Origin: Antedon mediterranea
Taxonomy: Eukaryota; Echinodermata; Crinoidea; Comatulida; Antedonidae
Length of the DNA: 64,000 nt
Direction of reading: 5' to 3'
Assembly: GCF_964355755.1 (NCBI RefSeq)
Contig: NC_092673.1
Span: forward strand, 27,163,001 to 27,227,000
This document shows, piece after piece, positions 57,996-64,000 of the stretch. The notes beneath the pieces were generated by a model. The model ran no database searches and had not been told where the DNA came from. It saw only the letters and a list, made by a program, of their open reading frames with translations. Made by a program: the position numbers and the translations under genes. Numbering within the stretch: position 1 is the first letter of the stretch; the number at the start of each line of letters is the position of its first letter.

Positions 57996-59483
57996 CTAGA
58001 CATGAAACTCGTCACTTTGACGAGTTAGTTATCCGCTCGACAAACGCCATGTGCACGTCATACGTTGGAATGTTGCACACAGAAAAAGATTATGGCATTA
58101 TGACCTGAACTGAAGAATATGATATGTTGTTAGTGCTAAATTCTGTCTATTTTGTGTCATATAGTATATACATTTTAAAGTACACAGTATAATCTGTATA
58201 CACCTAATTTAAATTTTTAGGCATGATGATGTCATAAAAATTAAATATTTTTAACACAGGCATAAGATAGTTGATTGACCTAGACAATATTAAAATCTCG
58301 GGAGAAAAAGGAATACAGATAACGGTGATGCGCTCCATTTAATGTGAGGAGCAATAACGAAAGAGACAAAAATCATATATTTTACATTCGTGTGGCCATA
58401 CGATGACGTCACAATGTCCGGTTAACCATATTGATTAATGATCCGATATCTACAACTCATCACCTTCCAGAATATGTAAGTAAAAAAAAGTTTACCTCGT
58501 AGTTTAGAATCTATGATTGTTTAAAAAAAGGCATAATTTTGACGAATTTTTGAATTTTTTCATTAAAAACATGCACAAATTGTACAATTCGACGTGCTCG
58601 TATGACGTAATTTTAAGTCTAAATTGTTTTAAAAGTTGATAAAATTACTATAAAAGGCTGAAAAAACATAATTCACGCAAAAAAGATGTTTTTAGCGCTA
58701 CGTGCGGACCACGCGCGTAAGATTGTTCGCGCGCGTGGGAATTTTTGACATGCTCAAAATGTCATGATCAGCGTAGAAAGATGATTAGAAATTAATTTTG
58801 CGCATTTTAAATTTTAAATGCGCGTGCGCGCGTAACTTCGTGTAAAACATGCCATTTTTAGTGCACAAAAAGTTAGCGCAAGATATAAATTAAACTTTTG
58901 ATAAGTTTCAATTTAAATTGTTATATGGTTTTCAATCTATGTTAAATACGCGAAATTCATAAAATCGCGCGTAAGTCACGTTGCGCATTTCTGTGATCAT
59001 TCACAATAGGAGGTGCACAACTTCACGTGAATGCCCATATGTTGACAAAGTTATGAAATGTTATTTTTACACGTTTTTGAGATACGCGAGACACAAAAAT
59101 GGAGGAGAAATGCGCGTGTGCACGTAACTTCTTGTAAAACATGCCATTTTTAATCCATAGAAAGTTTGCCCTTAATATGACTTAAATATTCACCAAGTGT
59201 CAATACAAAATAACTTTTATTTTTTATCCTATGATCAATCAATGAAATTCATAAAATCGCGCGTAAGTCACGTTGCGCAACTCTGACGTCATTAAAAAAT
59301 AGGAGGTGCACAACTTCACGTAAATGTCCATATGATGACAAAGTTATGAAATGTTATGTGTACAAGTTTTTGAGATACGCGAGACACAAAAATGGAGGAG
59401 AAAGAAAGAAGAATAATATAAAGAAAAAAAAAAAAAAGATCCAGGACGATTACAAGGAGTTATCCGCTACTAAGCGGATAACT
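57996..59483 (+). mobile_element. Array unit 14 (A-type, complete 3' end)
   Basis: Shares the internal deletion and the extra 3' segment (~59,107) of unit 5. Ends with hairpin 59,458-59,483. The next bases ('aataatacagaactagaca') are another tail plus seven bases of a unit start, then unique sequence, marking the array edge at ~59,500. Confidence 0.9.
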
Positions 59484-59499
59484 AATAATACAGAACTAG

Positions 59500-61490
59500 A
59501 CAAATTAATGAAATGAGAAATATCACACATTTGAAAACAACTCAACAGATCTTAAAATAGATTAGAGTGTACCTGAATAAACAAACCAACATAGACAAAG
59601 AAACACACAAAAGTGATATTTATTAGCAAAAACCTCTTTCTTTACACCTCGCCATGATCTGACATTTGAGCAGAATGTAAAAAAAATTAAATCAGTATCA
59701 ATTATCAAAGTAAGATTGGATTACAAATCCTATTTCTTAGGTTTTTCTTAAGAAAGGTACCGGTATCTGCATTCATGTTCACACGCACTAGAGTTAAGTG
59801 TGCATAGAACGGATTTAGCTGATCCGAATCATATCAGAGTTATATCCAACGAAAGTAATGTGTTGTTAGCTCTCTATAGATATCAAGTATCATGTTAACT
59901 TTGATGGTACAGTACATCCAGCGTTTGAATGCAGAACAAGTTAAATGTATCTGCAATTATTTTATGAATAAAAAATAAAATTTAATAAATAAATCAATCA
60001 AATCAATACAAATGTAGGCCTCCTGATCTTCAGAGTAGTAAATAAAAGGGAACTATAAATAGAGAAAAGAATATGTACAGTAAACATAGCTACAGTAATT
60101 ATTAGAAAATGAAGTAAACACAGTCGAGTACCTTGTATTACTATTATTAGGTAATATTTTTGTTTGTATCCATAAAATAATTTGTTGCAAAGACTTCTTT
60201 TCTTTTTTTAATTTCTAAAAATTGTATTTAAAACAAGAAGTACCAGTAGCTAGTAGTTCAGCAATGTAAATAGGAAACTTCCATTACAACAATACAATCA
60301 ATTAAGGATTTGAAGTGTCAAAGATAGAAATGTTTACTGGAATTTCATTGGCATGACACTAAATGTGAAATTGAGTCTTCTATTTTATACAGTATATACA
60401 ATTTTAAGTACAGTTTGTAATCAATACAAATGTACTATAAATAGTACAGTACACAATTGCAACCTTGATTATTTAATTTCTAACATGAAGGATAAATTAT
60501 TTCAAACGTGACCCAGTCAAATTAATTGACCTTGTTTAAAAGGGTGTTTCTTATAAGCAATATTTTTCCATCAAATTTTAAAATTAAAGAAATCATTGTA
60601 TTGATCCATGACACACAAGAGTGTGGGCAGTTGTGGTTATAAAGGATCCACATGAAGTCAAAAAATAAATTAAAAATTAAGAACTAAAAAAAATAATAGG
60701 TTATACCTTAACCGACTATTATAATACGGTATATTCTACAGAGGTTTATATAACGCTGTACAATGCCAATAGGTGGTTAAATCTTTATATAGAATTATAA
60801 AAAAAAAAAAAACGAAAATAAATGAAATAAATATTAAAAACAAAACAAAACGTAACATATAAGTAAGTAACAAATATAACCATGAGACATAAAACTAAAA
60901 CACAAGAGTAAGGAAAGAATTTTTAAAGCTTACTATAATTATTTGAGTTTTATATTTTTACTTATGTTCTTATTGTTAAAAAAAAGAATTAAGAATAGTT
61001 GAGTAATTGTATTGCATTTTATATATTGTAAATATTTATTTATTTATATATATACCTTTGTCGTGGGTATGTATGTTTTGTAGAGACATAAACCTATTGT
61101 TTTTTTTTGTTTGGTTTTTTTTTTTAATGTAGAGAGGAATAGTTAAAATAAAAGAAAATTATGAAAAAAGTGGATAATACATATAAAAGTATATATATAA
61201 TATATCCGACCGAATTGTTTCGATCAAATCGTACAAAAGATAAAAGAAAGTACAAGAAAATAACAGAACAGAATAACAAGGGAATATATATTTGGATGAA
61301 GTGTAAAATCATTGTATTGATCATTTGAGAATGAAATGAATAAAATAGTGGTTAACGCCACAAAAGAGAAAAAAAAAAATTAAGAACTATATTGCTACAA
61401 AAGGAAAATGTTGACAATTAAAAATAATCATAAAAAATAATTACAAATTTTAATAACAAATTGGATTATTAATTTTTCTCTTTTCAAAAT
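59500..61490. other. Non-coding AT-rich region
   Basis: No exon or RNA gene supported; several A-runs and TA-rich stretches. Confidence 0.5.
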
Positions 61491-61499
61491 GTGCATTGT

Positions 61500-61910
61500 T
61501 ATTTATTTATTATTATTTATTTATTCAACCATTTTTCAAGAGGGTGACCCAGCCAGCGGAAGCTGATTTTAAGGGTCCCTCAACAATACGACATAAAACA
61601 TAATCAGTAAAAATATATTAAAATAGTTAAAATTGAATAAAGAATAAATATAAAAATGTAAATAGAAGAAAGGCAAAAAAGTAAAAGGTCAGGAAGATAA
61701 AAGTGTCATTATTAAGCATAAAATTCTTTAATTTACTTTTAAAATTTAAAAAGGTATTGCAATTTCTAATAGAAACGTCTAACGAGTTAAAATATGTAGG
61801 TCCTTCATAATTAAAAGAATGTTTTGTAAATACCGGATCATTGCACCTTATTCCATTCAGCTCAACATGCCCTAATAACTGGCAATACTGATTAAATTTT
61901 AAAATCATTT
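61500..61910 (-). mobile_element. LINE 3'-end fragment (decayed)
   Basis: Minus-strand coding tail with HSFNYEGPTYFNSL, then RNCNTFLNFKSKLKNF: the 'Tyr-x-Gly-Pro ... Arg-Asn-Cys-x-Thr-Phe-x-x-Phe-Lys' end of CR1/Jockey-like ORF2. Followed by a 3' UTR with 'gagggacccttaaaatc' and an (AATA)n-type tail at ~61,500-61,530. 5'-truncated. Confidence 0.65.
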
Positions 61911-62284
61911 TCTACAAATAATTTAGAAAATTCCAGATTATTGTATAGTCTATGAGTGCCGCATACCTGGATAAAAATGAAAGATATAATACAATCCGAA
62001 TTATGCCCTCTTATGGTAGAAAAGTCACAACATACCACCGTTACCATTTCTTTTCTATATGAATTTTTTTTCATCTATCAATTTGGAAATAAGTGCTGTT
62101 TATTTTTGTAACAAACAATTTTTGATTGCAGTGTTTCAAACACAAGAATACCTCATCTGTGCACCAAAGGGTTACATCTTGAGGGTGTACCTGCTGATCA
62201 CCCATTAACAGCCCAGTTGGACTAACTTGTCAATTTCTTATTACATTAAATTGGTTTAGTGATAAATGAAAGAACAACAGTATT

Positions 62285-62425
62285 ATTGAGTGTTAAGTTC
62301 ACGCCGATTACCTTAAGTTCACAGCGTGGGAAATCAGTATCAATTGAACCAGGACACAGTGGTCACCAAAATAATCACGGACATGCGCTACCAGGCCTGT
62401 GCGCTACCATTGAACTCCTTCGGTT
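62285..62425 (-). repeat. Degenerate tRNA-derived SINE
   Basis: Minus strand: 'tggtagcgcatgtccgtg' (box A-like) and 'tcctggttcaattgatac' (box B-like); a second 'ggtagcgcac' lies just upstream. Confidence 0.5.
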
Positions 62426-62429
62426 GTGA

Positions 62430-64000
62430 CAAATTTGTATTCGTGATGAAAAAATGATTTTTAAACTCTGGCATTAATACAAACAATTACTATTTCATCT
62501 AAATTGCTCCAAAGTCAATGACATTGATTTTAAATTAATTACTTTAAATAAACACTAACAAAAATATTATTTATTGTATACACTTGTAACTGCAAATTGG
62601 GCAGGGCATATACACTATCAATAGGCCTTGTCCTATTTTCTGCAGAATACATTTAATTTACACATTTTCACAGATTTCCATCTTTTTCACCATTTATAAA
62701 TCAATTAATTTTGTTTTTGATATACCTGTAAAATTATATAAACCCATTATTTGGAATGAAATAAACAAGGATTTCAGAGAAATTGACCAATTATTTGCTT
62801 AGTCTTAGATCTGTACATCAATTAATCTTAAAATCAAATGCACTAAAATACCATACTGTATTTTTAATTATAATTATTCTATAGTGATAGTACCGTATTT
62901 GTACAAATTTAGCATTTTCCCGAGAGAACCTTCCTTTTGACAAAGAATATTATAAATAACAATTGTGCTATCCTTATCTTTTATCAATAAAGCAGCATTG
63001 ACTTTCTAACAAGTGTTCATTATTTAGTATTTTAGTTTTTGTTAAATATATTTAACTATAAGTTAAATAATTGATTGTCAGGATTCATACTTCAGGTAGA
63101 TTATCCTATAAATCAGCACGCTAGGCAATACTATTCACACCATTGGAAATTATCAATTCACAGTTCAAAGTTATAAAAAGATTTAAAAATCATTATACCA
63201 TCTGTTCCTGATGCTCGTTATTTTTTCTTTTGTCTGTTTGTTATTTTAATGTTGAGCATCAAATAAATTCAATCAATCAATCAATAATACAACAAGGTCA
63301 GGAGATTTTTTTGTGATTAGAGACATAGGTTGTCATTCCCTTAATAAAGTACATGAACCAATATACAGTACTGTCATTACTAGTATTAAGCAACATCTCA
63401 CAAGATTTCAATTATACAAAAAGTAGTATTGTAGTTTTAAATTCTAGTTGTTATGCAACTAAAGATGCTATAAATGTAATTAACTAGAGTCTGAACTCCA
63501 CTGAAAGTTGAACAAAAATACATATTTATTTATTCTCAGATACATGTGATTCTTCACTATTTTTATATACAGATATGCATAGTTCCTGTTGTTAGTTCAC
63601 TTTCTATAAACTCTAGAAATAGATTCATTTGTACTGTTGGAACATTAAAGGGTTTAGGCATATTTTTATACATATTATCAGACCTTTAAAAATGTAATTT
63701 TCAATATACCTTTGATCCAAGAATTATTATATTATTTACTATTGATAATGTTGTTGTTATGTCAAAATGAGTTTCTATAAAGTGCAGTAAGCAATGCTCT
63801 CATATAAAAATTGTTGTCGCCAATTATAGTAGACCGCAAATCAAACTACCCATGCGGTCTGCCTCTTCTCCGATACTGCCCTTATCAGCAGACCATCGGA
63901 TACCATAGTTGTTTTAGAATTAAATGTCTAATTTACTTTGTAAGTTATTTAATGGATTTATGTCTGATAAAAGCTATGGTTACTATAAGCATATATAATA
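62430..64000. other. Non-coding; retroposon tail at 63,200-63,290
   Basis: 63,200-63,290 ends in 'caaataaattcaatc' and (AATC)3, the tail type of the full-length SINE in this window. Nothing else is supported to the window end. Confidence 0.45.

Noticed and set aside
38052-59483. Centromeric-type satellite
   Set aside because: Units differ in length, subtype and nesting, have defined terminal hairpins, and a related solitary copy exists at 25 kb, so mobile elements fit better.

Overview
This is animal nuclear DNA. It is AT-rich, gene-poor and packed with repeats, and the only clear host gene is split into short exons with GT/AG splice signals. The gene content (an Ig plus cytokine-receptor plus fibronectin III receptor), the tRNA-derived SINEs with AATC tails, the CR1/Jockey-like LINE debris and the frequent 'taggcctag' words suggest a marine invertebrate deuterostome, most likely an echinoderm. 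That assignment is an inference and not proven.

Layout. (1) 1-5,900: seven minus-strand exons, phase-compatible throughout, encode 334 complete codons of a class I cytokine receptor of the gp130/LIFR/leptin-receptor type. The order is an Ig-like domain, a two-part cytokine-receptor homology region, then the start of a fibronectin III domain. The signal peptide lies beyond the Ig exon; the rest of the ectodomain, the membrane span and the cytoplasmic tail lie off the left edge. Its introns hold a LINE tail, SINE pieces and a TIR element. (2) 5,900-17,900: MITE clusters, an inverted pair of repeats joined to a ~365-bp tandem array, and a dead LINE. (3) 17,897-19,302: foldback elements built from a self-complementary 21-bp repeat. 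(4) 19,975-24,300: MITEs, a GC-rich CGGGATCCCG array ending in a palindrome, and a foldback element with flanking direct repeats. (5) 25,449-27,500: a diverged element of the family described next, stray hairpin ends of a further type, and a 3 x 105-bp tandem repeat. (6) 28,572-31,569: a long-TIR element with a Harbinger-like element nested inside. (7) 32,570-38,055: a SINE with its empty-site paralogue, an unrecognised ORF, a G-run, and a 5'-truncated LINE reverse transcriptase. (8) 38,052-59,500: about 21 kb of head-to-tail, partly nested ~1.2-1.9-kb elements. (9) 59,500-64,000: LINE/SINE debris without recognisable genes.

The most interesting system is the family in (5) and (8). Each copy starts with a hairpin (arms AACTCGTC and GACGAGTT), followed at once by a 10-bp word. 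That same word forms the left arm of a hairpin lying flush at the 3' end. Across subfamilies the word changes (AGTTATCCGC, GGTTATCCGC, AGGCTATCGC) and the 3' hairpin changes with it on both arms. One pair of copies sits inside the A-rich tail of another copy, whose tail resumes after them. The architecture resembles non-autonomous Helentron-type (HINE/DINE-like) rolling-circle elements, but no transposase is present, so the class is inferred. The host receptor and the repeats have no evident functional link.
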